A stretch of 64,000 bases of DNA from Chytridium lagenaria (lineage: Eukaryota > Chytridiomycota > Chytridiomycetes > Chytridiales > Chytridiaceae): assembly GCA_025449115.1 (NCBI GenBank), contig JAHLKC010000169.1:1-64000 (forward strand), in the 5' to 3' direction. The position numbers and the translations under genes are program-made. The notes under the pieces were generated by a model, which was given only the letters and a program-made list of their open reading frames with translations, was not told the DNA's origin and searched no databases. Shown here piece after piece: positions 1 through 12,306 of this stretch; position 1 is the first letter of the stretch, and each line of letters opens with the position of its first letter.

Positions 1-3000
1 AAAAAACACCATCCATTACCCCTAACCCCCAAAAAAAAGAGAAAAAAAAACACAGGCACCAGTCTCACAACCCACCTCTCAATAATCCTCTGCAACTGCG
101 CCCGATTAAACGGTTTCGGCAACGTATCCGTCATCCCACTATCCCTAAACGCATTCCGATCACTCTCCGTCGGTCCACTCGTCATAGAAATAATCGGCGT
201 CTTCTCATCCCTCAACTCAACTCGAATCGCCCGTGTCGCCCCAATCCCATCCAACTTGGGCATCTGAATATCCATCAAAATCAAATCATACCGATTATTA
301 AACGCCTTCTCAAGCGCATTCATCCCATCCACAGCAACATCGAAATTACAGTTCAGCCGTTGAAGAAGTCGCGAGGAAATGTCACGGACGAGTTGGTTGT
401 CGTCGACAATGAGGATGCGGAGGGACGGAGAAGTGTCGAAAGTTGGGGTTTAACGTTCGAGTATTCAACAAGGCTGCCGTTTGAGCTGCAAACAGATCCT
501 CTGGCGTGAATAACGCCACGCTCTGATTCAACCCTAAAGCCTCCGTCAACATATCTCCATGAAAGTTTGGGAAAAACACTTGTTGCTGCTGTTCACGTTG
601 TTGTTGTGTTTCGCGTTCCTGCTGCTGCTGCTGCTGTTGTTGCTGTTGCTGTTGTTGTTGTTGAAGTTGAACGGCCGCGCTTGTTGTTTTAAGGGTTCCT
701 GCTTTTGTTGATCACGCTTCCTCCTCATCTCCATCCCCGCAGCTGCGGCAGCTGCGAGAGCCTGAGCGTGGAATCCTGCATGTACAAGGGGTCTGTCGCA
801 GGAGGTGGTGCTTCCACCTTACGCTCCATCGATCGAGCGTCAATACCCGAGGTTTCTTGAATGGATTTATCGTTAGGCATAAAGAATTCTTGAGAAAACG
901 CGTTGTGCTGTTTGTTGTTGTTGCTGCTGCTGCTTTTGAGAGATGAATTGCGGCGCTTCCTCCAACTTTGCAGACGAACCGCCTAAAAAACACAGAAAAA
1001 GCGGATAAATATCGCCATTCACATAAGTACATTTCTCCAGCTCAAATTGTAAGAAGAAAAACCCAAAAAATCCACAACCTCTTACGCCAAAAGAAAAACA
1101 ATTTAAAAAAACTGGGATCAAAGCGATTCACAACTAAAACACAAAGAAAAAAAAGAAAAAAGAAAAAAACGACAAAAACCAACCTCCTTCCACCTTCGCC
1201 ATCAACCACCTAATCCTATCCCCTGCTCCGCAACCTTCCCATCCAACCTCTCAATACTCATCAACATCTTGCGATTCGTCGTCGTAACCTGCTCCACATA
1301 ATCCGACAACTTTGAATTCAAAGCAACAAGACTCTCAACACTCTTCCTCAACTCCATAATCCCACTACACTCATGCACAGCCGCAGTCAATGGTGGTGGT
1401 AGTGGTGCTGGAGGTGACGTGAGGCGTGGCGCAGAGGGCGGGGACGCCGTGTCGGTAACTCAACAGCATCAGTTGACGCAGGCACCAAATCAACATCAAC
1501 AATGTCGTCGGGGAGAGCGAGTTCGGGTTTTTTAAGCTTTTTGGCGGATTTGCGTCGAATCTTTTCGAGTTTGTCGATTTGGCCAACCCGAAATTCGTCA
1601 TGGCGAAACTCCCAAGCCTGCAAAGGTAATGTCTAACATTAAAATCTCACAGCAAAAGCAGAAAGGGTAAACGATAAACAAGAGTGGTAACACGCGGATG
1701 GCAAGAAATCAACAATGGCGTCGACTAGTCCCATAAACATAAGAACGCGACCGGGCAAAGACTCATACTTCCCAGTTTCACCCAATAAGAAAAGCCATCA
1801 CTTAATAGAAAAACAAAAACAAGAACAACAACAACAAAAAACCAAAAAAAAAAAAACTAACCAGCTCTCCATAAGTCTTCTCCTTGACTTTATGAAAATC
1901 ATACTTATTCAACTGCCTCACAAAACTCGCAAAATTATTATGCTTGAAATGCTTGGGCAATATCTTTCTAGCAAAATCACTCGGATCTTTCACCACAAAC
2001 GAGTCTCCATTCACGCCCCATATCAAGAGCTCAGAGTCCGTATCGTTTTCAAGCATCCTAAAAATAAAAAGTTAGTGTTTAGAGAGTCAATGTGGAAAAG
2101 GGAAAGGACGATAAATGACAATGGAAAGAAAAATAACGAAAAACATAAAGGAGCAATAGGAAAAAGAATACGCAAAAAGACTTCATTAAAAACTATTCCG
2201 GCAAAACCTAATAGAAAGGAAAAAGACAACAAAACAAGACAATCTTCCAACTCACCTAAACAACTTCTTCACAAAATCCGGTGGTCCCGACGACCTCTTT
2301 CCATTCCCAGGCGACTTCAAACTCACCTCAAAATCCCTACCTCCCTTCCCCTTTGGCGAAACCCCACTACTCCCCACCTCCTCCTTCCCTACCGCTACTC
2401 CTCCACCCTCCTCCTTCCCCTCCTCCCGTTCATCCATCTCCTCCCCCCTCTCCTCCTCCCACCTCCTCCCCCGTCGCTCTTCATCATCCTCCTCCCTCCT
2501 CCGCTTCCTCCCTCCCCAGCAGAAGCATTCACAGCAGCCAACGCCAAAGCCCCTAACCCTCCCAACCCCTCCTGTCGTCCCGTCACCCCACCCCCAGGTC
2601 GCACCCCATCCCCAATCCTAATCTCTCCAGACCCCTGTCGACCCTTCATCTCATCCAACCTACTCTCCCCAGAAACCTGCCGACTCAACCCCGGTTCCGG
2701 TCGTTTCACACCAATCTCACCAACACCACCACCACCACCACCAACCCGTCTCTCCATATACGGAAACGGCGGCTGCGGTGCATGCGTCCCATACCCATAC
2801 CACCGCTCATCCTCCCCAACCCTCGGCGACGGCGGTCCAATCACTCCCTGTCCACTCACCGTCCTCGCCCTCGCAACAGGCACGGGAAGAGCGGGTCTCG
2901 GGAAATCATGGGTAACAGGGGACGGCAGATACGATGAAGAGGGTTTCACCGCATTATTATATTGGTGGTAATACCCGTTTTCGACGTTTCGATGATCACT

Positions 3001-4101
3001 GCGTGCATCATAGCGAGAGGATGGGAGATGACGGTACGTTCCTTCTTCGCCGGAATGGCGACGAGCGTAAGGGTCGATAGCTGGAGGGGAGAGTTCCTCG
3101 ACTTTAGGGGTGATGGCGTTGGTGGTTGGAGATGGGGCTAGGGAAGAGGATGTGGAGGGTAACCGGACAGGGTAGTGCGGGTCTTGCCGATACGCGTCCA
3201 TGTTGTTTGCGGGTGGAAAGAAGCTCGAGTGGTTTGGTTTTGGGAGACTCGGTGGAACGATGGATTGTGGGTAAGTTGGGTGCCGAAGATGAGTTGAAGG
3301 CGGTGGTGATAACTGCCTAACAGTATGTGACGCAGGGTATATAGAGGAGGCGGATGGGGTGCGACGGTAGGCAAAGGAGGTGAGTTCTGGGTTGAAGGTG
3401 GGGTTGGTGGAATGGGATAGAGGGGGATCGAGAGGAAAGTTATCACGATGGGAGGAGGAAGTGGAGGAGGAGGAAGACGTAAGGGCGAATCGGGACGCAC
3501 CATCAGCTTCCGCAGAGGAAGGAGGGCTGTGAAGACCATGGCATCGTCGGATTCGCGACTAAATGTGAATAAATATTAACTTTCCATAAACTTCAAGAAA
3601 ACAACAAGAGTTCGCAGACAACTCACCCTTGAATGGTTCCAACCTTTTCAGGTCCATTCATGTACGGTCCCGAACCTCCACGGTATGATGGCTGCTGCTG
3701 CTGCTGATGCTGTTGAGGGTAGCTATTGGTCAAATGCTGTTGCGGCGGCTGCTGTTGTTGTTGTTGCTGCTGCTGCTGATACATTTGTCTGTCAGAAAAC
3801 CTCTCCCCATGGTGATAAGACTGCTGCTCATGCTGATGCCTTATATGCCCATGCCCATACGTCGAAGGCTGTCCAAAAAAGTTTGTCGATGCAGACGGTG
3901 CGGCGAGAGGAGGTAGCGATGATGATGACGGAGCAGAATGGTGAGGATGGGGTGATGGTTGGATTTAGACGGGATCCCAGGGTTTACAGTATCAAGAGAG
4001 GCGAGGATGCGGAAGATCCAGGAAAGGCCATGTGCTGGGATGTTGGGTTTGTGGGAAGGCCATAATTGACGACGCGAGAGGTTGCCATATTGTTTTGTCA
4101 C
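1..4101 (-). CDS. skn7: SKN7-like HSF-type transcription factor with response-regulator receiver domain (3' partial)
   Basis: A nuclear output regulator of the fungal His-Asp phosphorelay (Skn7/Prr1 family; oxidative and osmotic stress). Read on the minus strand it has a Q-rich N-terminal exon (3627-3840), a Ser/Pro-rich region (2252-3526), and an HSF DNA-binding domain spread over three exons ([10 protein letters not shown] at about 2260; [14 protein letters not shown] to [20 protein letters not shown] at 1862-2056; WEFRHDEF at about 1600). A coiled coil follows (1208-1390), then a Q-rich linker (440-960) and the receiver (1-440). The receiver has the VDDN acidic pocket, the phospho-acceptor Asp in LMDIQMP (codon 270-272), SMTSG and LPKPF. 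Intron 3527-3626 restores the frame. Between linker and receiver the frame slips one base at GGGG 445-448. The first exon and start are uncertain. No stop is visible before the window edge. Identity is sure from the HSF plus receiver pairing; exon ends are approximate. Confidence 0.88.
3706..3780 (-). repeat. Poly-Gln coding repeat in the SKN7-like N-terminus
   Basis: CAG/CAA runs on the minus strand encode two glutamine tracts interrupted by [15 protein letters not shown] second Q tract of the same gene lies at about 590-670, between coiled coil and receiver. Mixed CAG and CAA codons argue for selected protein sequence rather than a recent pure CAG expansion. Confidence 0.8.
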
Positions 4102-6485
4102 CGTCGTTTCAAATTATCCCTACTACTTTTAATGAGAAGTGGCAAGACGAGATGCAAACGTTGTGAGTAAGTGTAGAAGACAGGGCGTTGAGGTTTCAGT
4201 AAAGCAAGAGGTAAAGACTTGTGGGAAAGAAGGAGGGGGGTTTAAAAAGACGGAGTACGGGAAACGACTAGGTCTTCGGTAAATGGTATAAAGAGTGGTG
4301 AAGAAGATCCAATGATAAGATGGATGGAAAAAATCAGGCAGGGAGGTACTAAAACGCAAAGGAGGGTCCAAACACCTTTTCATACAAAGCGTGACGAAGG
4401 TCTCTAGTTTAAGAAGAGACGATGCAGATCGAAGATTCTCGTCAATCGTCCTAATGTCGACGCAGATCTGGATACACGGATGAAGCGACGGGAGACAGAT
4501 GGGAAAGCAGTCGTTATCCGTGCAAAGAGGGAGGTTGTGTATCAAAAACGGAGGGAGACGAAAGGTTGGGGAGGGCGGAGGCTTAAGGGAGACAGGTAGG
4601 GCACGAAGGTTTTAGCAGTTTGAAGAGCAGTGACGGGTAAAAGTAAATCTTCCACAGCTCTCTTTGGATTAAGGTGAAAGTTTAAAAGGGAGGATCTACT
4701 TTTATGGTTCAGGGATGGATTTAAAAGTGCGTTGATGCGTTTATCACCGTATCCGGAAAAGCTGAAGTGACTGCGGAATATGGACAATATTGACGTCTCG
4801 GCCGATGTCGTTTCATGGCATGCTTATTGAAGAGAGTTGAGAGAATCGTCGCCTGCGGCGATTTGGGTAGGAAACGAAATACGTGGAAGGTTGAGAGAGC
4901 CGTCATATTCACCTTTGATTTGCTTTTGTGGGGTGCAAGGACCCCAGGATTCAAGAAAGTCAAAGAAGAGACTTTCTTTTTCACTTTCCCCCTCCCAACA
5001 CCTTTTTTTACTCTTGTGTATTTCTGTGTAGGTGGTGGTCTGCTGCTTGCTGCTTCCAATTCAACTGCCAAGGATGATGCTTGATGTGACAGTCTTCGCT
5101 CACACCTCCAACGATCTCGACGGAATGAGTGTTCTTCTGTTTACTCGAGCTCTACTACTTTCCTCCGCTTTTCTCTTTGTGAGATTTCAAGTAATCCCTT
5201 GGGTGCCGTGGATCCACCTTTTGTTTTTTGCTTTCCTGTCTCGTATCCTCTTGCGCTGTCACTCCTTCACCCTACTATTTCGTCCTTCTCTCTCTAGTTC
5301 TTGAGGAATGGTGTGCGATTTTGAATGTTGAATGGATGGAGGGAGGATGGGGGATTGATGTGACAGATGGTTGGCAGTGTCACTAGGAAAGTTCAGTATG
5401 AAATTTTGTAGTTGAAAGTTGGGGTAGTTTTTTAGTGGAAAGCACCTTAATGAATTATTCCTAGTTGTGGTGGACAACACTTTAAAGTTATTAAAGCAGC
5501 AACGGACTCTAATAATAGTGATTCTGCTGTGACGAAGTGAGTGAGTGAGATGTGAGAAGAACTGTGTGTGAATGTTAAAGTATTTTTTGTATAGTTTGTA
5601 AAGTTGTCCATACATATATAAATATATATGTAGTAGAAATGCAGTGAGGTAGAATCAAATTCAATCAATCAATTACTAAAGTATTTATTTATTATTTATT
5701 ATTTATTATTAGGGGAAAACAGAAAATGAAAATATTAATAAATAAAATATAATTATTTTATTATTCAATCATTTCCTTGCTTTTGAGTATATACTCTCGG
5801 ATGGTGGGTGGTTTTAACTGACTGGACTGACTGAACTGACTGGTGGTGGTTGGTGCTGAGTCCATTATTATTCCATTATTTATTAGATTTATTTATTTAT
5901 TAAATACAGAGGTGCTGAGCTCTCTCTCTCTCTTCCACACATCAACATATTACACAAAAAAAAAAAGGAATTGTCAGATCCTGTATTCAGCCATATATGG
6001 GTATTCTCCTTTGATCACAAGCATGACGAATTCAGACATAATCAAACTGTATAATTCATTTAATAATTCTTCCTGATACCCAGTCGTGTGGAATCAGTGA
6101 TGTCTATATATAGTAATTCATACACACTGTATTACTTGAATTTAAACTCCGATCGGACTACCTGGTACTTTTTAGTCTTTATTTATTTGAGGAAAGTGGG
6201 GAAGGAAAGGAGATGATGATGTGGAGAGGAATATTTAATATAATATTTATAATGCTTTTAGAAAAAAACGTGATTTGGGTTATATTTATTATATTAATAA
6301 ATAAATATTAATATTTAAATGATGGGAGGATTAAAAAAAGCGCTTAAACTCTAAAATTATGCACTTTCAGTAAGTGGGTGTGGGGCCAGAGGAGGCTTGG
6401 GGGCTATCCTAATAAACTGCTCAAAATTGCGCCCTTCTCTTTTTTTATTTATTTATTATTCAACAACAACTTTAATAAATAATTA
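4102..6485. other. Intergenic region, no supported gene
   Basis: This lies between the 5' end of the SKN7-like gene and the 3' end of the Rho-like gene. Open frames here on either strand are short, of mixed composition, and show no domain I recognise. From about 5600 on, the DNA is very AT-rich with simple repeats (ATTT/TTTATT units at 5690-5760 and 6230-6320, CT at 5920-5932, and an ACTGACTGG-like repeat at 5815-5850). The first kilobase probably holds the promoter and 5' leader of the SKN7-like gene. Confidence 0.6.
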
Positions 6486-8097
6486 TTACAACAACACGCA
6501 CTGGCACCCACCATCGCCATCACCAGCTTTTTTTCTCTCTCGTCCTCCTCCACCCACAGGTTTATCCGCAGGGACAGTACCAGCCTCAACCACCTCTTTC
6601 TGCGAAACCTCTATCCGATTTGTTTTCACAACTTCAGGTTTACGCGACGTGTCAATCGGGTCTGGTTTGGGGCGCTCAAAAAACGTGGGTTTTGCTGGCT
6701 CTTCAGGGGCTGTTTTACTTCAACAGATGATGTAGGTATGGGATCGAGAAAAGGAGTAGGATCAACTATGGACAGCGGTTGTGGAGGCGCTGTGGCATCT
6801 GTGAGAGGTTGTGTTGATTCTAATACGATATTTTCCTGGGTTTCTTGTCGTCGTGTTCAGGGGTTGGGATGGCTTCTAATACAATATATTCCTGGGGTTT
6901 CTTATCGTCGTGTTGAGGGGTTGGGATGGCGTCTTTTGGGGTTGTGGGAAGAGTTGGGGATGGCTCTTTGTGGGGAAGGGCTTCGGCGGTGACGGGTGAC
7001 GCGAGGGAGGTGCCAAGAGAGGATTCAGTGATGGCAGAGGAGATGGACCCTGGACGATGAAGTTTTGGGGTTTTGATTGTAGATGGTCTTGGTTTACCTA
7101 ATGAATTATAAGGAGAAAAGGGATGAATTAGTCATTTAGTGTCAAGCTCATGTTTATAGAAAAAGAGGGTTAAAAAAAAAAGAAAGTGGAATCTTTACCA
7201 TCAACAAAAACTCCTTTCGCAGTCACCATGAGAACCTGCTCCCCATCTTGCTCACCATTCACAGCACTCTGATGTGCAAGAATAGCCGTCGGCGACATCA
7301 GAGCCTCCTCCACAACCCCCTTCTCAACGACCACACTCTCCACACTCTCCACACTCTCCACCTTCTCCACAACAGGCGTCGCCGAATCATCCACATCATC
7401 ATCCAAAAACCGATCCACCTGAAACCCCGTCAATGCACTCGTCTCCACATACTTGACAGCGTTGATCAGGCGTGCAAGTTCTTGACCCTATGCATATGTG
7501 AGCTACGTAAACACTTGATGAAAACCTCTTCTTTAGATACGTAGTTTTCGGGGAGTCGACTAATATCAATTTGGGAGGAAGCGTCCATCCGGAGGTCGAC
7601 TTTACATGCGACGAGAACGATGGGTATACCCGTCATAAAGACTTTTGCTTCAGGCACCCACTAGTCCATTTGTTAAAAGCTTCCTTCTTGCTTTTTAAAA
7701 GGAAATGAGGTGGTACCTTTTCCTTGACTTGGGTGAACGATTTTCTTGAACCGGCTGAAAAACATATCACACACAGGTTTGCATTCTCGTAGAATGGGGA
7801 CGGAGACGGTCCATATCTTCTGAACCGCCTGTATCGTGGATCTCGATCGTGTCTTGATCATCTTGGTTGATAGTGTGGACGTCGTGGAGGGTTGGGGTAT
7901 ATTCCTTTAAGTTCATATATGATAAAAGATTGTTAAGATATCGATATAATTATGCCTGGTGGAAACGAAAGAAGCATCGATGATAAAAAAGACGATTACT
8001 GTGTACCTCTGAAAACGTCCCCTTTGATGAAGGTGAGGAGGAGTGTGGATTTGCCGCATCCTTCATCTCCAATGCAGACGACTTTTGTGGTGGTCAT
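6486..8097 (-). CDS. Atypical Rho-family GTPase with long Pro/Ser/Val-rich tail and CVLL CAAX box
   Basis: A membrane-anchored Rho-like GTPase. It starts MTTTKVVCIGDEGCGKSTLL (P-loop GxxxxGKS). Switch I is EYTPTLHD. The G3 motif reads DTGGSEDMDRLRP where Rho proteins have DTAGQEDYDRLRP, so the Gln61 equivalent is Ser. Then come VICFSAGSRKSFTQVKEKWV, G4 VLVACKVDLR (Cys in place of Asn/Thr) and G5 YVETSALTG. After the G domain the frame runs on for over 200 codons of low-complexity sequence, with VES repeats (7330-7360) and two 19-codon repeats (6818-6930). It ends at a basic stretch (GRERKKAG) and CQCVLL-stop, a geranylgeranylation-type CAAX. One-base slips occur near 7790, at 6838-6840 and near 6715. 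Loss of the catalytic Gln suggests low GTPase activity, as in Rnd proteins; that part is inference. Confidence 0.85.
6818..6930 (-). repeat. Tandem 57-bp coding repeat (two copies) in the Rho tail
   Basis: Copy 1 is 6818-6873 (56 bp) and copy 2 is 6874-6930 (57 bp). The intact unit encodes AIPTPQHDDKKPQEYIVLE on the minus strand. Copy 1 lacks one base in a G run (GGG at 6838-6840 against GGGG in copy 2), and this alone breaks the frame. That makes it a clean internal test for a homopolymer undercall. Confidence 0.85.
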
Positions 8098-9283
8098 TCT
8101 GGATTTGACAATTCAATTGACATTTCGACAATTCAAACTTGTTATCAAAGCCTCAACTCCAATTCTAACGCCATGCCCCAAGCTGTCATGTAGGCATGAT
8201 AAGTTCATATCTATACCTCATTATCGAACTTTACACAGCCAAATGTGTTAACTCCATTCGCGGAAAACCCGAGTCTAAGAAAGGAGATATATTGCGATAG
8301 GTAGGGATGGCGATGAAACAGCGAGTTGCAGAGATGGTGGAGACTGTTATAAAGCGACAAGCACTACAACTAGATGTCGTCCTAATCATGGTGTAAGTTG
8401 CCATTTATTTAAATCGACATTGTGGTAACGTTGAAGAAAATCGTTAAAGTTTGAGGCCGACACATTGAATGGTATTTTTGCTCCAACAACCTATCCACGG
8501 ATTAGGTTTCGCTAAAGGATCAAAAAGGATAGATGGACACTGGATTTTGGTCTGAGTTGTGGTTTGGGTACGCCGGAGTTAAATGGGCTTGTAATGTTTT
8601 AGTGATGGGAGGTTATTCTGAGAGGTTGGGAGGGCGAGGAGATGAAGGTGGAGTCTTTGAGCTGTTTCTTTTCTTCTTTTATTTTTGGTCTAATTATTAT
8701 TGAATTTCAACAGTCTTTGTGTGGTTATTACCAGTTGTGTTGCACCTTTTTCTCTCATGAAAGATGGTTCACCTTTTCTATTATTATTTTACGTGTTCTT
8801 CGTGGATAGATTTGCTCTCTCTCTTCTCCAATTTTTAGGCGCGTTTCCTGTCTCCCCTCCTGTGTGCATGTTCTGTTTGTCGCGGTCACCTCTTGAAAAA
8901 AAAATAAAACAAAGTCCAATACAACAAATCGAGGATTTGAGATACGCAAGGTACCTCACCGTTGAGTCGATGAGGAGCAAGTTTTTGATTAGAAGAAGAT
9001 GCTCACTGTGGTCTGAGCGGATCATATCCCAGTGAATTGATGCTGAAAAGGTTAGCACATCTCAAGCCTCTTGCAAATAAATAGGTAGTGGGATTTGTGT
9101 CTGACAACTTCTTATCAACTTTGCATTTTTCGTACATACATGAAACAAGACTGACCCCCAATAATCCACCAACACCATCAAAGGGGTCTCTCTCCCTCCT
9201 CCAACACGGGGACAAACTAAACTTCATACATACGCAGCAAAGAAATAACCACACCATATCCAACCACCATTCATGACCCCTCC
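8098..9283. other. Intergenic region between divergent genes
   Basis: This is the shared upstream region of the Rho-like gene (-) and the kinase gene (+). Only short, overlapping open frames of no recognisable family occur. It probably holds both promoters. I saw no tRNA or other RNA gene. Confidence 0.55.
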
Positions 9284-11350
9284 ATGACTACCCCACCCTC
9301 CGTCATGCAATCACTCCATCATATCCATCCATCCCCGAAACGATCCCACACAAGAATGCCAACACCCCCGGAAACAGAAGACGAATCCCATTCTCTCCGA
9401 GGAGTCCGTAAAGTCAAATCATGTGTGGAACTAGAACCACCCCTCCCCATCCCTCCTTTCCGTTCAAGATCAACATCCCCAAGAGGTTGGAGCGTCGTCG
9501 GTTCATCCACAGGAGATTGGCTCTCATCCGCTGATACAAAACAAACCCACCGAGACTCCAAGATTTGCGTTGACGATGCCATGTCCCCGGCTTCCTCCAT
9601 GTATGATTCCGATGGGGAATGTTATAAGAAACCACCAACGCTGTCATTGGCCATTGGTCATGTACCGGTGAAGACGAGGGAAGCCTTTGATGGAATCGCT
9701 GGGGTGGGATATCAACTTGAAACTGAGTTTTTGAAACGGTATTTTGTGGGGGAGCCCATTGGGAGGGGGGCGACGGCGATTGTGGTTGCGGGGGTGAGGG
9801 TGAAGGATGGAATGGATGTGGCGATAAAGTTTATTGCAAAGGTGAGTAATTGAGGCTGGCTATGTTTTTTTTTTTTGTTGTTTCTTTTTTTCCCCGCGCA
9901 ACGGGGCATGTGCGGGAAAAGGGCGTGCAAAAGCGGTTTATTCTATGGTAATGGGAAAATGGACACGATAATATGTATTCGAGTTAAGGTCTACTTTTTT
10001 TGGGTTTCTATCCGGAACAAGAAAACAGAATGTTTGGAAAGGCTTCTTAGAAATAGGGAACAGTTCTTGTTAAGCCAAAGAAATAGATATGGAAAGAGGG
10101 AAAATGTAACGGAAAAAAGGAGTCTCTTTCAGAAAAACTAACAATTGAAACTTCTTTTATTCCTTTTCTCCCTTTTCTTTTTCCTCTTTTCCATTCTTTT
10201 TCTTTTCTTTTTCTTTACTTTTCCTGGTCTTTTATTTTTTTTGGGTTGTCATGGATTAAGTTTTAACGGAATTTAAAAACAGGATAAAATCCCTCCAACA
10301 TCATGGAAACGTGACCGCACTCTCGGCATCATCCCCATCGAAGCCTTCATCCTCAAACGCGTCTCCCACCAAAACATTATCCGCTTTCTAGACGTTCACG
10401 AAGATTCCAATTTCTTCTACCTTGTCATGGAAGCCGCCCACGCCATCCACCCCCCGACGATTCGTTCGAAACCAAGCGAGTCTCCTGGAAACATTAAACT
10501 GGGCACGTGAATGCTCATCCAAAACCAATGAAGAAAGAGGTCGAACCATGACCTGTGACAATGGTCTCCCACATCGAAAACCATCCTCCCTGTCTATATC
10601 CTCCCGAAAACGTGGGTTACAACGTCGGCCCTCTCAGGATTTATTTGATGTGATTGAACGGAACCCTCGGATGCCTGAACGTGTTGTTCGACATATCTTT
10701 GCGCAAATCCTGGACGCCATAGCGCATCTCCATGCCATGGGATACGTCCATCGGGATATTAAAGATGAGAATGTCATTGTCGATGAGGAGATGTGTGTCA
10801 AGGTGATTGATTTTGGGGCCGCCGCTGTCGTGCCGAGGAATCGGGGGGAATGGTTTGATGAGTTTTGTGGGACGATGGTGTATTGTCCTACCGAGCTTGT
10901 GGGGTTGGCGAGGTTGGGTGGTGGTGGGGGTCGGAGGCATCGTCAAGGAGGTCGAGTAGGTCGAGTCGATCGGCGTCCGTGATCCCTCTGTCGACGGGGG
11001 AGGATGTGGATGAGGACACGATTGAGAGGATGGCGAAAGCGCCTGGTGGAGAGAAATACCGATACAGGGGTCCTGAGCAGGATATCTTTTCGTTAGGGGT
11101 TTTATTGTATATATTGTTGGAGGGGTCACGGCCGTATAGTTCGCAATCGGATCGGAGGGAACGACCTGCTGGGTTGGCGGTGTGGATTGAGGAGGGGAGT
11201 GATGAGGTGAGGAAGAAGAGTGGATGGGGGAAACGGTCAGAGGCGTGTAGGGATTTGGTGTGGAGGATGTTGGAACCTGATCCTGAGAAACGGATTGATG
11301 TGCAAGGGATTTTGGCACACCGGTGGCTTGCGACGACGTTTGTGGAGTAG
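9284..11350 (+). CDS. PAS-kinase-like serine/threonine protein kinase without a visible PAS domain
   Basis: The first exon (9284-9841) has a Ser/Pro-rich N-terminus, then the glycine loop GEPIGRGATAIVV and the Lys motif DVAIKFIAK. It ends at AAG|gtgagt. The second exon starts at 10283 after ...aaacag. Kinase motifs follow in order: hinge FFYLVMEAA, DLFDVIERNPRMPE, catalytic loop HRDIKDENVIVD, metal-binding DFGAAA, activation segment FCGTMVYCPTE, DIFSLGVLLY, and subdomain XI RMLEPDPEKRIDVQGILAHRW. HRDIKDEN, DFG.AA and FCGT match the PAS kinase (PASK/Psk) group. No PAS domain is visible upstream. Two low-complexity inserts are unusual: about 55 residues between hinge and helix D, and a Ser/Arg-rich stretch after the PTE motif. 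One-base slips lie at the C run near 10450 and the G run near 10925. Substrates are unknown. Confidence 0.82.
9842..10282 (+). other. Large intron (441 bp) in the kinase gene
   Basis: The donor AAG|gtgagt at 9842 and acceptor aaacag| at 10281-10282 flank T-rich, non-coding-looking sequence. Joining the exons keeps the kinase frame from VAIKFIAK into DKIPPTSWKRD. It is several times longer than most introns in this window. Confidence 0.75.
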
Positions 11351-12306
11351 ACATGTTTGAATTTTTTTTTTAGCCTTTATGCGTTTATGTTTGACCCCCC
11401 AACTTGAGTCGCTTTTTTTATTTATTTATTGGGAGCATTTGATTTTGCTGTCTCTACTGGCATTCAGTACTTTTTTTCTTCTCTTTCTGTTGGAAAACAT
11501 AATTCATCGCCTTTACATATATGTTGTGTTTAAATATTAGCGCATTTTTTGTGCATACGAGAAATAGAAACAAGATTCTGCGCATGTCGGTCAAATTGAT
11601 TTATTGGCGTATACTGTGCATAATTATATTGCTGACGGCCTTTTCCTGAGTCTGTGACCTCCTTTTTGTTACCAACGCAGTCCAACACTTGAATTCTCAT
11701 GTAAACATCAAGGCGGTCGACCCTTTTTTGTTTTGATATATTACGCACTTCTGCGTAGGGTCTGTAAGGATGGAGTATTTGTGATGTAGACTGTGATGGT
11801 GTATCCGACTCAACCCTTGATTCTGAATATATATTTTCCCTCGTACAGAGTAGCAGACAACTTCTATCTACATTAAGTAATAATAATATGACGCCATCAA
11901 AAATGCTTTATAAATGTTGAATTTATATTGCAATCTTTGGTATTTATTCTCTTTATTCTTGCATAACCCCACCAGTTATTGCACATCAAAAATAACCTTA
12001 ACTTGATAACATATCCGGTCTTAAATACTTTCTCAACTGTCCCTTGAAGGGTCCCTTCTTGATCATTCTTAATTAAAAAACACACGAAAAAAGAATATAT
12101 GTCAATGTTGTTAATACGTTGTTTAAATCGCTCATATGTATTTGTATAAGAGGGTGTTAACATAATCAAACACGTTAAAGGCAAAACAAAAAAGAAAAAG
12201 AGGTCTCCAAAAAGCAAAATGATAAAGAAAAACAACCACAAAACAGTAATCATTAGCCACCATTCCCAGGGCTCAATATTCCCCAAAAAAAAACACAAAA
12301 ACATTA
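11351..12306. other. Intergenic region between convergent genes
   Basis: AT-rich DNA between the kinase stop and the ERMP1-like stop. It probably contains both 3' untranslated regions. No supported gene. Confidence 0.55.

Noticed and set aside
1715..2971. Longest plus-strand open frame in the first 5 kb (418 codons)
   Set aside because: It is Pro/Leu-rich and lies antisense to the HSF domain and Ser/Pro region of the SKN7-like gene; the minus strand carries clear conserved motifs.
4129..5615. Several frames of 80-140 codons on both strands
   Set aside because: They overlap on opposite strands, lack conserved motifs and do not splice into a plausible protein.
10641..11354. Long minus-strand open frame over the kinase
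   Set aside because: Antisense shadow of the kinase C-lobe (HRDIKDEN and DFG on the plus strand); composition Ser/Thr/Pro-rich with no family.
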